This document shows, piece by piece, positions 28,024 to 37,613 of a DNA stretch of 64,000 nt. The stretch lies in the NCBI GenBank assembly GCA_020401865.1, contig JADCAS010000018.1, positions 1 to 64,000 on the forward strand, read 5' to 3'. The DNA comes from Phenylobacterium sp. (lineage in GTDB: Bacteria > Pseudomonadota > Alphaproteobacteria > Caulobacterales > Caulobacteraceae). Position 1 is the first letter of the stretch; every line of letters begins with the position of its first letter. A model generated the notes under the pieces. That model worked only from the letters and a program-made list of their open reading frames with translations, was not told the origin of the DNA and did no database searches. The position numbers were made by a program, and so were the translations under genes.

Positions 28024-28920
28024 TTAGCCCACGGCGCCGGTCCTGTCACGCCGCAGGCGAAAGGCCGGGAGGGTGTTCAGAGCCAGCCCCCCAATGACCA
28101 GGGCGGCGGCCGCAAGCTTCCAGGGCGGGAGGGGCTCGCCCAGCGCGAGAGCCGAGGCGGTCAGGCCAAAGACGGGCACCAGCAAGGCCCAGGGAGAGAC
28201 CACGGCGGCGGGATGTCGGGCCAGGAGCCAGCCCCAGGCGGCATAGCCGAACAGGGTGTTGCCGAAGGACTGGTAGAGCAACTCCGCCCAGACCACCGGG
28301 GTCATGGTGGACACGGCCGAGACCATGGCGGGCGCCCCCTCGAACACGAGAGCCAGGACGAGAAGCGGTGGGACGGAGAACAGGCTGGCCCAGACCACGA
28401 AGGCCAGGCTGGGCGCCTCGGGGGTTGCCCTCTGCACCATGTTTCCCAGCGCCCAGCTGAGGGCGGCGACAAGGACGAGGGCGAGGCCCAGGGATGTCGT
28501 CACGGCGTCGACATGCAGCAGGATCACCCCAAGTCCCGCCGCCGCCAGCACAAGCGCCAGGCCCTGACGCAGGCTTAGCTTCTCGCCCTTCAGCCAGATG
28601 GCGAGGCCGATGGTGAAGAAGACCTGGCTCTGCACCACCAGCGAGGCCAGCCCCGGAGAGATCTGGCCGTCCATGGCAAAGTAGAGCACCCCGAACTGAC
28701 CCACCCCGATGAGGACACCGTAGGCGGCCAGGTTGCGCCAGGGGACCTGCGGTCGCTTCAGGAAGAAGGCCGCTGGCAGAAAGGCGAACAGGAAGCGCAG
28801 GGTCGCGAAAGTGAAGGGCGGAAGATGCGCCAGGGCTGACTTGATGACGGCGAAGTTGGTTCCCCAGACCGCCACGACGGCGAGGGCGAGGAGGGCGTGA
28901 CGCCAGGACAGTGAAGTCAT
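28024..28920 (-). CDS. DMT superfamily transporter, EamA family
   Basis: A 298-residue inner-membrane protein with ten predicted helices in two EamA repeats (first near [17 protein letters not shown], second near [18 protein letters not shown]). Family members export amino acids, purines or metabolites; the substrate is unknown. Start 28920 has GGAGGG 6 bases upstream. It diverges from the TauD-like gene, with 101 bases between the start codons. Confidence 0.9.
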   Translation of the reverse strand: MTSLSWRHALLALAVVAVWGTNFAVIKSALAHLPPFTFATLRFLFAFLPAAFFLKRPQVPWRNLAAYGVLIGVGQFGVLYFAMDGQISPGLASLVVQSQVFFTIGLAIWLKGEKLSLRQGLALVLAAAGLGVILLHVDAVTTSLGLALVLVAALSWALGNMVQRATPEAPSLAFVVWASLFSVPPLLVLALVFEGAPAMVSAVSTMTPVVWAELLYQSFGNTLFGYAAWGWLLARHPAAVVSPWALLVPVFGLTASALALGEPLPPWKLAAAALVIGGLALNTLPAFRLRRDRTGAVG

Positions 28921-29021
28921 GTGGCGCCCTCCATGCGCTCCGGCCGAGAAAGCGGCTTTCCTCCGGCTTTGCAAGCCTCGCGCTTGAGGGCAAGGTGCGC
29001 CGCCGTCTGAGGGAGGACCGC

Positions 29022-29849
29022 ATGAGCCTGACCATCCGCAAGGTCGCCGGGGCGCTGGGCGCCGAGATCTCGGGCGTCGACCTGTCCGCCGACCTGTCCG
29101 ACGGCCTGATCGCGGAGATCAGGGCCGCACTGGTCGAGCACCAGGTCATCTTCTTTCGTGACCAGCGCCTGACGCCTGAACGCCAGGTCGCCTTTGGCCG
29201 GCGCTTCGGGCCGCTGAACATCCACCCCTATGTGAAGGGGATGGAGAGCCATCCGGAGGTGATGGAGGTCATCAAGGAGCCTGCCGACAAAACCAACTTC
29301 GGAGGCGGCTGGCATTCGGACATGTCGTTCCTGGAGCGTCCCGCCATCGGCTCCATCCTGTACGCTGTGGAGCTGCCGGATTGGGGCGGGGACACCCTGT
29401 TTTCGAGCCAGGTCGCCGCCTATGAGGCCCTGTCGCCCGGAATGAAGGCCACGCTGGAGGGGCTCCGGGCGGTGCACTCGGCGGGCCGGGAGTACTCCCC
29501 CCAGGGTCACTCCGCCCAGAAGCGCGCCTCCATGAGCGTCACGGAGGCCGAGGGCGCCGTCGGCGAGTACGTCCACCCTGTCGTCCTGGTCCACCCGGAG
29601 TCCGGCCGGAAGGCGCTGTACGTGAATCCCGCCTTTACGATGCGCTTTGAGGGCTGGACGAAGCGGGAATCCCGCCCCCTTCTCGACTTCCTCTTCGAGC
29701 ACTGCCGCTACGAGGGCTATACCTGCCGCTTCAACTGGCGGCCGGGCTCGGTGGCCTTCTGGGACAACCGGCAGGTCTGGCATTTCGCCCTCAACGACTA
29801 TCCCGGCCAGCGGCGGCATATGCGCCGGGTCACGGTCGACCCGGCCTGA
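29022..29849 (+). CDS. TauD/TfdA family 2-oxoglutarate-dependent dioxygenase
   Basis: A 275-residue Fe(II)/2-oxoglutarate oxygenase. Iron ligands are H98 and D100 (GGWHSDMSF) and H254 (QVWHFALND); the arginine cluster after H254 binds 2-oxoglutarate. TauD releases sulfite from taurine and TfdA cleaves aryloxyacetates; this member's substrate is not evident. GGGAGG precedes ATG 29022. A sulfatase cluster lies 8 kb away, but no sulfonate transporter is beside it. It is convergent with rsh. Confidence 0.9.
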   Translation: MSLTIRKVAGALGAEISGVDLSADLSDGLIAEIRAALVEHQVIFFRDQRLTPERQVAFGRRFGPLNIHPYVKGMESHPEVMEVIKEPADKTNFGGGWHSDMSFLERPAIGSILYAVELPDWGGDTLFSSQVAAYEALSPGMKATLEGLRAVHSAGREYSPQGHSAQKRASMSVTEAEGAVGEYVHPVVLVHPESGRKALYVNPAFTMRFEGWTKRESRPLLDFLFEHCRYEGYTCRFNWRPGSVAFWDNRQVWHFALNDYPGQRRHMRRVTVDPA

Positions 29850-29858
29850 GACGCGGCG

Positions 29859-32120
29859 TCAGCTGGCGCGCTTGGAGCGTTCGACGGTCTCGATCGCCGG
29901 ATTGGCCCGCAGGGCCGCGGCGATGTTGGTCAGGTGGCGGGCGTCCTTGACCTCGATGTCGAAGTCGACGTCGAAGAAGTCCGTCATCCGGCGGTGCATG
30001 CGCAGGTTCACGATGTTGCCGCCCGCCTCGCCGATGGTGGTGCAGGCCTGTCCCAACACACCGGGGGCGTTACGAATGGTGGCGGTCAGGCGGGACTGGG
30101 TCAGGGTGTCGCGCTCGGCCTCGGGGGTCCACTGCAGGTCCCGCCAGAGGTCTTCCTTCTCCTCGAAGGCCGCCAGTTCGGCGCAGTCGATGGTGTGGAC
30201 CGTCAGGCCCTGCCCGTCGCCCTCGAGGATGCCCACAATGCGGTCGCCGGGGACGGGGGTGCAGCAGGGCCCGAAGTGAAGGCTGACCCCGGGGGTCAGG
30301 CCGCTGCCGCGGACATAGAGCCGGGCGCCGGCTCCGCCTTCGATCCGCCGGACGGCCACCGCCGCCTCCCGGGCGGAGGCTTCGAGCCGGGGGAAGAGAA
30401 TGTCCAGGACCTCCGCCGGCGCGACCCGCCCTCGCCCGACGCGCTCGAAGAGGTCATCCTCGGAGGCGACCGCGAGACGCTCCAGGGCGGGCGTCAGCGA
30501 CACCTCGCTCCGGGACTTCCCGGCCCGGCTGAAAGTCTGGTCCAGAGCGGCGCGGCCCAGGCGAGTGAACTCTTCCTTCTCGGTCTGGCGGATGTGCCGC
30601 CGGATCGCCGACCGGGCGCGACCGGTGACCGTCAGCGAACGCCAGTCGGCGGGAACCACGGGCTTGGGCCCGCGCACCACCTCCACCACGTCCCCGTTCT
30701 GGAGGGGCGTACGCAGGGGCCTGGGTTCGCCGTTGATCTTCACTCCGATGCAGGTGTCGCCAATGTCTGTATGCAGGGCGTAGGCGAAGTCGAGGGGCAG
30801 GCCGCCCCGCGGCAAGCTGACCAGCCGGCCCTTCGGCGTGAAGACGAAGGTCTGGTCGAGGTACATCTCGAGCTTGGCGTGCTCCACCAGTTCCTCGACG
30901 TCCCCGCCATGCTCCAGCACTTGAACGAGGTGCCTCAGGTTCACGAGGGGATCGCGGCCCCCCTGCTCGGCCTGATGTTCGGCATCAAAGCCGTAGGAGG
31001 CGTCCTTGTAGCGCCAGTGGGCGGCCACCCCCTCCTCAGCGATCCGATCCATGGATTCCGTCCGGATCTGCATCTCGATACGCATGCCCCGCGGGCCCAC
31101 CACCGTCGTGTGCAAGGAGCGGTAGTTGTTCCGCTTGGGGGTCGAGATGTAGTCCTTGAAGCGGTCGGGGACGGAGGGCCAGGCCCTGTGGGCGACGCCC
31201 AGGGCGCGATAGCAGTCCTCCTCGGTGTCGACGATCACCCGGAAGGCGTAGATGTCCGACAGCTGGGAAAAGCCGATCGACTTGCGCTGCAGCTTCCGCC
31301 AGATCGAGTAGGGGTTCTTCTCTCGTCCCAGGACGCGGCTGGGCACGCCGGCAGCCTCCAGCCGGCTGACGATTTCCTGGGAAACCAGGGCCACCGCCCC
31401 GCCCTGCTCGTTCCGGAGCGCCGCAAGTCTCCGGATAATGGCGTCCCGGGCCAGAGGGTTGAGGTGGGTGAAGGCCAGCTCTTCCAGCTCGGTGCAGATC
31501 CGGTGGACCCCGATGGACCGGGCGAGCGGGGCGTAGATGTCTAGCGTCTCGCGCGCGATCCGTTCGCGCTTGGCGGGCGCCTTGATATGCTGAAGGGTGC
31601 GCATGTTGTGCAGCCGGTCGGCCAGCTTGACCAGCAGGACCCGCACATCCTTCGAGATGGCGAGGATGAACTTCCGAAGGTTCTCGGCCTGCCGGGTGTG
31701 CTCGCTGTTCAGCTCCAGCTTGGTGAGCTTGGTGACCCCTTCCACCAGTTCGGCGATCTCCTCGCCGAACAGGCGACCGATCTCGGCGGAGGTGGCCTCG
31801 GTATCCTCGACGGTGTCATGCAGAAGGGCGGTAATGATGGTCGCCGCGTCCATCCGGTATTCGGTGAGGATTCCCGCCACCTGGATCAGATGGGCGAAGT
31901 AGGGGTCGCCCGAGGCGCGCTTCTGAGAGCCGTGCATGCGCATGGCGTAGACATAGGCGCGGTTGAGGATGGCCTCGTCGGCGCTCGGGTCGTAGGAGCG
32001 GACTTTGTCGATCAGCTCATACTGCCGCAGCATGGCGCGGCGGGGCGCCGGCTCTGCGGGTGATGGGGCAAGTGCACCCCCTGCCTGCGGGGCCGGGGTC
32101 TCGAAGACCGGGGCCTGCAC
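29859..32120 (-). CDS. rsh: Bifunctional (p)ppGpp synthetase/hydrolase, Rel/SpoT family
   Basis: A 753-residue stringent-response enzyme. The HD hydrolase domain carries HDTVEDT at 101-107; the synthetase domain has RFKD at 320-323, the RXKD form typical of bifunctional Rel/SpoT enzymes rather than RelA. TGS (around 420-480) and C-terminal ACT domains follow. GTG 32120 is favoured by GGAAGGA 9 bases upstream, giving a Pro/Ala-rich N-terminal extension of 29 residues; the more usual MLRQYEL start is at 32033. rpoZ lies directly upstream, a conserved pairing. Confidence 0.95.
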   Translation of the reverse strand: MQAPVFETPAPQAGGALAPSPAEPAPRRAMLRQYELIDKVRSYDPSADEAILNRAYVYAMRMHGSQKRASGDPYFAHLIQVAGILTEYRMDAATIITALLHDTVEDTEATSAEIGRLFGEEIAELVEGVTKLTKLELNSEHTRQAENLRKFILAISKDVRVLLVKLADRLHNMRTLQHIKAPAKRERIARETLDIYAPLARSIGVHRICTELEELAFTHLNPLARDAIIRRLAALRNEQGGAVALVSQEIVSRLEAAGVPSRVLGREKNPYSIWRKLQRKSIGFSQLSDIYAFRVIVDTEEDCYRALGVAHRAWPSVPDRFKDYISTPKRNNYRSLHTTVVGPRGMRIEMQIRTESMDRIAEEGVAAHWRYKDASYGFDAEHQAEQGGRDPLVNLRHLVQVLEHGGDVEELVEHAKLEMYLDQTFVFTPKGRLVSLPRGGLPLDFAYALHTDIGDTCIGVKINGEPRPLRTPLQNGDVVEVVRGPKPVVPADWRSLTVTGRARSAIRRHIRQTEKEEFTRLGRAALDQTFSRAGKSRSEVSLTPALERLAVASEDDLFERVGRGRVAPAEVLDILFPRLEASAREAAVAVRRIEGGAGARLYVRGSGLTPGVSLHFGPCCTPVPGDRIVGILEGDGQGLTVHTIDCAELAAFEEKEDLWRDLQWTPEAERDTLTQSRLTATIRNAPGVLGQACTTIGEAGGNIVNLRMHRRMTDFFDVDFDIEVKDARHLTNIAAALRANPAIETVERSKRAS

Positions 32121-32152
32121 CGCAGGCGATCCTTCCGCTGGCGCGTCGGGGC

Positions 32153-32512
32153 TCAGTAGCGCTCTTCCTGACCGCCGTCGCGGTCGCTCTGCAGGGCGCG
32201 AACCAGCTCAAGTTCGCTCATCTGCATGTGGGTCGGATCGGCCAACAGGGCGAGGGTCTCAGCCTCTTCCTCCGCCTCGGAGCGCTCGTCCACCCGCTGC
32301 AGGGTGCTGATGAGGCCTTCCTTAAGCTCTTCCGGATCGACCATGTCCTCGGCCAGTTCACGAAGCGCTACGACGGGGTTCTTGTCGTTGTCGCGGTCCA
32401 CCAGGAGGGGAGATCCCGACGAAATGCCCCGCGCCCGATGGGCCGCCAGCAGCACGAGGCTGAAACGGTTCGGGACTCTCTGGATGCAGTCTTCGACGGT
32501 GACGCGGGCCAT
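32153..32512 (-). CDS. rpoZ: RNA polymerase omega subunit
   Basis: A 119-residue omega subunit that assists beta' folding and binds ppGpp with beta'. The N-terminus [20 protein letters not shown] and the [11 protein letters not shown] segment are diagnostic. The tail is acidic. It stands 32 bases upstream of rsh and is probably co-transcribed with it. Confidence 0.96.
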   Translation of the reverse strand: MARVTVEDCIQRVPNRFSLVLLAAHRARGISSGSPLLVDRDNDKNPVVALRELAEDMVDPEELKEGLISTLQRVDERSEAEEEAETLALLADPTHMQMSELELVRALQSDRDGGQEERY

Positions 32513-32596
32513 GGCTACCTCGACAGGCGAAAGGAACCGTTCCTCATAGAGCCTCGGTGGCGATTGTGCAACGCCGCATGGACTGTACCGGCAGGT

Positions 32597-33337
32597 TCAG
32601 CGGCGCTCGAGAATCGTTCGGGTGATCTCTTCCATGGTGTTGAACAGGAAGGTCGGACGGTGCGCCTTCAGGATCTCCGGGCGCGCATAACCCCATGTCA
32701 CCGCCCCGGAATCGATCCCGGTGCGGGAGGCGGCCTCAATGTCCCGGGTTTCATCGCCGATCGAAAGGACCTCGCCATGCCGGGCGCCGACCTTACGGAT
32801 CACCTTGCGGAACTGCGGGGACTTGCCGAACATTGAGGCGCCGCAGGCGAAATGGTCGATACAGGCCGCCAGCTCGGGTCCCAGGATCTTGCGGACATTG
32901 GCTTCGGAGTTGGAACTGACCAGGGCGAGGACAACCCCGGCTGCATGCAGCCGCCGGATAAGGTCCGGGGATTCCGGGAACAACGGAATCTCCGAGGTGT
33001 TCTCCGATACCAGACGGCGGGTGTGCCTCGCGATGAAGGGCATCTTCCAGGCGGGCACACGCATGTACGCCACCACCTCACGGCTTGACCGCCCCCGCAG
33101 CATGGCGACTTCATCGTCGCTGATCTGCCGGAAACGAAACCGGCGCGCGACCTCGTTTGTCATGCTGATGAACCAGTCGGCGCTGTCCGCCAAGGTTCCA
33201 TCGAAGTCAAAGATGACGAGCCGATAGGCCAACCGGTTCCCCCCGGGCGACGATGGGGCGTCCCCCGCTCCCTCTTCCAATTGAGACTCCTGCACGATCG
33301 AAGCGCCCTGCGCCAGTCCCCTGGACAGACGGGTCAT
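32597..33337 (-). CDS. HAD family hydrolase
   Basis: A 246-residue HAD phosphatase of the Gph/PGPase-like type. The nucleophile motif DFDGTLADS lies near residue 43, motif II is SSNS, and motif III/IV is SIGDETRDIEAA. Some homologues are annotated as carotenoid oxygenase-associated or phosphoglycolate phosphatase; the substrate is not evident. Its start overlaps the folK stop by four bases (ATGA), which fixes an N-terminal extension of about 40 residues, unless an internal start is used. Confidence 0.87.
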   Translation of the reverse strand: MTRLSRGLAQGASIVQESQLEEGAGDAPSSPGGNRLAYRLVIFDFDGTLADSADWFISMTNEVARRFRFRQISDDEVAMLRGRSSREVVAYMRVPAWKMPFIARHTRRLVSENTSEIPLFPESPDLIRRLHAAGVVLALVSSNSEANVRKILGPELAACIDHFACGASMFGKSPQFRKVIRKVGARHGEVLSIGDETRDIEAASRTGIDSGAVTWGYARPEILKAHRPTFLFNTMEEITRTILERR

Positions 33338-33870
33338 GGCGTCGGCCTCGCGTCACGCCCGACGACGGCCTCCGCGGCGAGGGAGGCGGCGGTGCGGCCC
33401 AGCCGCGGATGGCGCCAGTCCGGTGCGATCTCGGCGAGGGGGCCCATGACGAAACGCCGGTCGTGGGCCCGGGGGTGCGGCAGGGTAAGGTCGGGAGAGT
33501 CCAGGATGCATCCTCCATGATCGATCAGGTCAAGATCTAGGGTTCGGTCGGCGTTCCGTGCGGCGCGACGCCGGCCGAACCGGGACTCGATCTCCAGCAG
33601 CCGCCCAATCATGGCGCCGGGGTCCATCGTCGCCTCGACAATGGCGACCCCGTTGCGATACTCATTGGCGGACGGGTCGGGCCAGGCGGAGGACCTCCAC
33701 CAGCACGACCGGCGCAAGATCGGCAATCCTGCCTCCGAAAAGAAAGAGAGAGCGGCCTCGAGCAAATCCACCGGCGACGCATGGTCGCCGGGAAGATTGG
33801 ACCCCAGCGCGACAACCGCCCGGACGGGCCGCCTCGCGCCGACGCCGGACTCCGGAAAACCCTGACTCAA
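33334..33870 (-). CDS. folK: 2-amino-4-hydroxy-6-hydroxymethyldihydropteridine diphosphokinase
   Basis: A 178-residue HPPK of the folate pathway. The motifs ALGSNLPGD, RNADRTLDLDLI and LPHPRAHDRRFVMGPLAEI are diagnostic. The start is TTG 33870 with AAGG 4 bases upstream. This codon shares its first base with the ATG of the divergent NYN gene. The neighbouring folate genes folP and folB are not in the window. Confidence 0.94.
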   Translation of the reverse strand: MSQGFPESGVGARRPVRAVVALGSNLPGDHASPVDLLEAALSFFSEAGLPILRRSCWWRSSAWPDPSANEYRNGVAIVEATMDPGAMIGRLLEIESRFGRRRAARNADRTLDLDLIDHGGCILDSPDLTLPHPRAHDRRFVMGPLAEIAPDWRHPRLGRTAASLAAEAVVGRDARPTP

Positions 33871-34460
33871 TGACCTTCTACCCTACCGACCGGCTGGCGC
33901 TCTTCATTGACGGGGCCAACCTCTATTCCGCCGCCAAGGGACTTGGCTTCGATATCGACTATCGCAAGCTCCTCGACGAGTTCCGCAAGCGCGGGGTGCT
34001 TGTCAGGGCCTACTACTACACCGCGCTGGTCGAGGATCAGGAGTACTCCCCGATCCGACCCCTCGTGGACTGGCTGGATTACAACGGCTTCCGCCTGGTC
34101 ACCAAGCCTGCTCGTGAATTCACCGACTCCCAGGGACGCAAGCGCTGGCGCGGCGACATGGACGTCGAGATCGCCGTCGACATGATGGAGATGAGCGCCC
34201 ATGCCGACCATATGGTGTTGTTTTCCGGCGATGGTGACTTCCGGGTGCTGCTTGAGGCTGTCCAGCGTCGCGGCGCCCGGGTGACCGTGGTCTCCACGGT
34301 CAAGTCGCAGCCGCCCATGGCCTCCGACGACCTCCGCCGGCAGGCGGACTCCTTCATCGACCTCGCTGACCTCGCCGACATCATCGGCCGCCCGTCCCGC
34401 CTGCCGCGCTTCCTGCAGGAAAACCGGATAGGCGCCGACCGCGATGCCGAGGACACCTGA
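33870..34460 (+). CDS. NYN domain protein, LabA/DUF88 family
   Basis: A 196-residue PIN-like NYN domain protein, probably an RNase. Conserved acidic sites are LFIDGANLY (D14), GDMDVEIAVDM and LFSGDGDF. The family includes cyanobacterial LabA and human MARF1-type nucleases. It is widespread in alphaproteobacteria upstream of an uracil-DNA glycosylase gene, as here, with a 2-base gap. ATG 33870 shares one base with the folK start. Confidence 0.92.
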   Translation: MTFYPTDRLALFIDGANLYSAAKGLGFDIDYRKLLDEFRKRGVLVRAYYYTALVEDQEYSPIRPLVDWLDYNGFRLVTKPAREFTDSQGRKRWRGDMDVEIAVDMMEMSAHADHMVLFSGDGDFRVLLEAVQRRGARVTVVSTVKSQPPMASDDLRRQADSFIDLADLADIIGRPSRLPRFLQENRIGADRDAEDT

Positions 34461-34462
34461 CC

Positions 34463-35116
34463 TTGCCGGCGACCGCCCCGGCGGCGAATCCTGAACCCGG
34501 CCGGGACTGCGACCTGTGTCCGCGCCTGGTCGCCTACCGGAAGGAGAACCGGATTCGGAACCCGGACTGGTGGAACGGTCCTGCACCCTCCTTCGGTGAT
34601 GACCAGGCCCGGCTTCTCGTCCTGGGCCTGGCGCCCGGCCGAACCGGGGCCAACCGGACGGGGCGTCCCTTCACCGGCGACCACGCCGGGGTGATGCTTT
34701 TCGAAACCCTCCTGAAGACCGGCTTCGCCAGGGGCAGATACGACGCCAGGCCCGACGACGGCCTCTCCCTCGTCGACTGCATGATCTCGAACGCGGTGCG
34801 CTGCGCCCCGCCCGGAAACCGCCCGGAGACCTCAGAAGAGGCCGCATGCCGGCCCTTCCTCCTGGCCCGGCTGGCCGCCCTGCCCCGGCTCGAGGTGGTG
34901 GTCACCCTGGGGGACGTCGCCCGCCGTAATCTCCTGAAGGCCCTGGGCCTGCCGGCCTCCGCAGGGGTCTCGGGCCATGGCGCAGAGTTCACCGCTGGTC
35001 CCTACCGGGTGCTGAACAGCTACCATTGCTCACGCCTCAACACGAACACGGGCCGCCTGACTCCGGCGATGTTCGAAGACATCTTCCGACACGCCCGGAC
35101 CCTGCTGGACGGCTGA
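34463..35116 (+). CDS. Uracil-DNA glycosylase, iron-sulfur family 5 (UDGb) type
   Basis: A 217-residue glycosylase. The 4Fe-4S ligands appear as C16, C19, C114 and C129. The motif GLAPGRTGANRTGRPFTGD corresponds to the GLAPG-type motif 1, and NSYHCSRLNTNTGRLT to motif 2, the family 5 pattern with activity on uracil, hypoxanthine and other deaminated bases. The start is TTG 34463, 2 bases after the NYN gene stop, so they are co-transcribed. Confidence 0.9.
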   Translation: MPATAPAANPEPGRDCDLCPRLVAYRKENRIRNPDWWNGPAPSFGDDQARLLVLGLAPGRTGANRTGRPFTGDHAGVMLFETLLKTGFARGRYDARPDDGLSLVDCMISNAVRCAPPGNRPETSEEAACRPFLLARLAALPRLEVVVTLGDVARRNLLKALGLPASAGVSGHGAEFTAGPYRVLNSYHCSRLNTNTGRLTPAMFEDIFRHARTLLDG

Positions 35117-35172
35117 CAAGGGTCGCTTCCGGCCGTATTCAGGGATCACCCTCCACATCCGCCGGAGCTTTC

Positions 35173-36555
35173 ATGCGCGCCCTTGCCCTTGCCGCCGTCC
35201 TCCTCCTCGCCCTTCCCGCCGTCGCCGCGCCGCCGGGACCCGCCGACCGCGACCGGGCGCTGGAGATTCTCAAGACCAGCATCAGCCACCGCACCACGGC
35301 CAGCGCCGGCCAGGAGCCCATGCTGGCCTACGCCGGCTGGATAAGGAGCGTCCTCGTCGGAGCGGGCTACCGCCCCGAGGACATCGCCGTGGAACCTGTG
35401 GCCGGGACCGCCATCCTCATCGCCCGGCTGCCCGGGCGCGATCCCGCCCGAAAGCCCCTGGTCATCTCCGGACACATGGACGTCATCGAGGCCCGCGCCG
35501 AGGACTGGACGCGCGACCCCTTCACCCCGGTGGTTGAGAACGGCTATGTTTTCGGTCGCGGAGCGACGGACAACAAGTTCGACATCTCCATTGTCGTGAC
35601 CACCCTGGCCCGGCTGAGGGCCGAGAACTGGCGACCGAACCGGGACGTCATCCTTGCCTTGTCCGGGGACGAAGAGACCCAGATGCGCAGCAGCGCCTTC
35701 CTCGCCCAGCGATTGAAGCACGCGGACCTGGTCCTGAACTCGGACGCCGGCGGCGGCGACCTCGATCCCGCTGGCAAGGCCCTGTCCTACGGCATCCAGG
35801 GCGCTGAGAAGACCTATGCGGATTTCACCTTGAGGGCCACCGATCCGGGCGGCCATTCCAGCCGTCCGACCCCGGGCAATCCCATCTATATCCTGGCCCG
35901 GGCGCTGGAGCGCCTGGAGGCCTATCGCTTCCCTGTCCAGTCGAACGAGATCACCCGCGCCTCGCTGGCGGCCAGCGGCCGGAAGATGGAGGGCCCGATG
36001 GGCGAGGCCCTGCGCCGCTTCGCCGCCGACCCCTCGGATGCCGAGGCCGCTGAACGCCTGTCCTCGAGCACCACCTGGGCGCCGTATCTGCGGACCACCT
36101 GCGTGGCCACGATGGTCAGTGGCGGCCACGCGACCAACGCTTTGCCGCAACGGGCCGAAGCCACCGTCAACTGCCGGATCTTCCCCGGCGTGTCTTCGGA
36201 AGCGGTCCGCAAGACCCTGATCGAGGTCCTGGCCGAGTCGACCCTCTCGGTCACCCGAAACGACGACGGTTCCATCGACAGTCCGCCCTCGCCGCTACGG
36301 CCGGATGTCGTCAAGGCTGTGACGCGGGCGGTGCATGCGGTCCACCCGGGTCTGGAAATCGTGCCGGCCCAGTCGGCGGGCGCGACCGACAGCATGCATT
36401 ACCGCGCGGCGGGGGTGCCGAGCTACGGCGTCTCCGGACTGTTCGCCAAAGCGGGCGACACCTATGCCCACGGCCTGAATGAGCGGGCGCCCCTCGCCGC
36501 CATCCCGGGGGCGCTGGTTCACTGGGACTCCCTGATCCGCGACCTCGGCCGGTAG
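35173..36555 (+). CDS. Secreted M20/M28-type zinc peptidase (M20 family)
   Basis: A 460-residue exported hydrolase. Signal peptide: about residues 1-19 (MRALALAAVLLLALPAVAA). Zinc ligands are visible in ISGHMDVIE, GRGATDNKFD, SGDEETQ, LNSDAGGGD and the late AHGLNERA; a dimerisation domain sits between. M20 enzymes cleave dipeptides, N-acyl amino acids or carbamoyl compounds. GGAG lies 7 bases before ATG 35173. It is the first gene of a co-directional block that continues with the sulfatase system. Confidence 0.9.
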   Translation: MRALALAAVLLLALPAVAAPPGPADRDRALEILKTSISHRTTASAGQEPMLAYAGWIRSVLVGAGYRPEDIAVEPVAGTAILIARLPGRDPARKPLVISGHMDVIEARAEDWTRDPFTPVVENGYVFGRGATDNKFDISIVVTTLARLRAENWRPNRDVILALSGDEETQMRSSAFLAQRLKHADLVLNSDAGGGDLDPAGKALSYGIQGAEKTYADFTLRATDPGGHSSRPTPGNPIYILARALERLEAYRFPVQSNEITRASLAASGRKMEGPMGEALRRFAADPSDAEAAERLSSSTTWAPYLRTTCVATMVSGGHATNALPQRAEATVNCRIFPGVSSEAVRKTLIEVLAESTLSVTRNDDGSIDSPPSPLRPDVVKAVTRAVHAVHPGLEIVPAQSAGATDSMHYRAAGVPSYGVSGLFAKAGDTYAHGLNERAPLAAIPGALVHWDSLIRDLGR

Positions 36556-36623
36556 CCTCTGGCGCAACCGGCGTGTTCGGTCCTAACCTGACGTCGGGGG
36601 GCGTCCCTCGACGGGAGGTCGGG

Positions 36624-37613
36624 ATGAACGAGACGGGTTGCTGTGGGCCGACCCCGGCCGTCGGCGCCGGAGCCCGGGAGGACCAGGCCCCCGCGATGTC
36701 CTCAGCGCCCGGCCGACCTGCGGACCTCGAGCTGATCTCCCTGACGGGCGGTGACTTCTTCATGGGCAGCGACGCCGGCGAAGGCGAGCCCGCCGATGGG
36801 GAGGGACCGGCGCGCCCGGTCTGGCTGTCGCCGTTCCGCATCGCACGCACCGCCGTCACCAACCGCCAGTTCGCCGACTTTGTGGAGGACACGGGCTATG
36901 TCACCTATGCCGAGGAAGTCGGCTCCAGCTTCGTCTTCGCAGGCCTGTTGCCCGACGACTTCCCGCCCACCCGGGGCCTTCTCGATGCGCCCTGGTGGCG
37001 CGAGACGCCGGGGGCCTGCTGGCGTCGGCCCGAGGGGACGGGATCGGACTGGCGCAGGCGCGGTGATCATCCGGTGGTCCATGTGAGCTGGCGCGACGCC
37101 CTCGCCTTCTGCCACTGGGCCGACCTGCGCCTGCCGACAGAGGCGCAGTGGGAGTACGCCGCCCGCGGGGGGCTTGAGGGCCGCCGCTACCCCTGGGGCG
37201 ACGACCTGACACCCGGCGGCGAGCATCTCTGTAATGTCTGGCAGGGGCGATTCCCCGCGCACAATGACTGTGCAGACGGCTATGCCGGAACCGCGCCGGC
37301 GGACGCCTATCCGCCGAACGGCTTCGGCCTGCACAATGCCTGCGGCAATGTCTGGGAGTGGTGCGCTGACCGGTTCAGCGTCACCCATCCCTCCGGACCC
37401 CTGCGCGATCCCGCGGGCCCCGCCGTGGGCGAGCGGCGGGTAATCCGCGGCGGCAGCTACCTGTGCCACGAGAGCTACTGCTTTCGCTTCCGCGTGGCGG
37501 CGCGGAGCGCAAACCTTCCCGACGCCACCGCCGGGCACATGGGCTTCCGCTGCGCCGCAGAGGCCCTGCAGGACTCCCCTGCCCGCGATCCCTCCCGAAA
37601 GGACACCCCATGA
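36624..37613 (+). CDS. Formylglycine-generating enzyme (sulfatase-modifying factor)
   Basis: A 329-residue SUMF1-type enzyme that oxidises the active-site cysteine of sulfatases to formylglycine. The two copper-binding cysteines are C281 and C286 in LCHESYCFRFR, and the C-terminal ATAGHMGFRC is typical, separating it from EgtB/PvdO relatives. Two cysteines near the N-terminus (ETGCCG) are extra. It lacks a signal peptide, so modification is cytosolic. GGGAGG precedes the ATG, and its stop overlaps the sulfatase start by four bases. Confidence 0.93.
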   Translation: MNETGCCGPTPAVGAGAREDQAPAMSSAPGRPADLELISLTGGDFFMGSDAGEGEPADGEGPARPVWLSPFRIARTAVTNRQFADFVEDTGYVTYAEEVGSSFVFAGLLPDDFPPTRGLLDAPWWRETPGACWRRPEGTGSDWRRRGDHPVVHVSWRDALAFCHWADLRLPTEAQWEYAARGGLEGRRYPWGDDLTPGGEHLCNVWQGRFPAHNDCADGYAGTAPADAYPPNGFGLHNACGNVWEWCADRFSVTHPSGPLRDPAGPAVGERRVIRGGSYLCHESYCFRFRVAARSANLPDATAGHMGFRCAAEALQDSPARDPSRKDTP

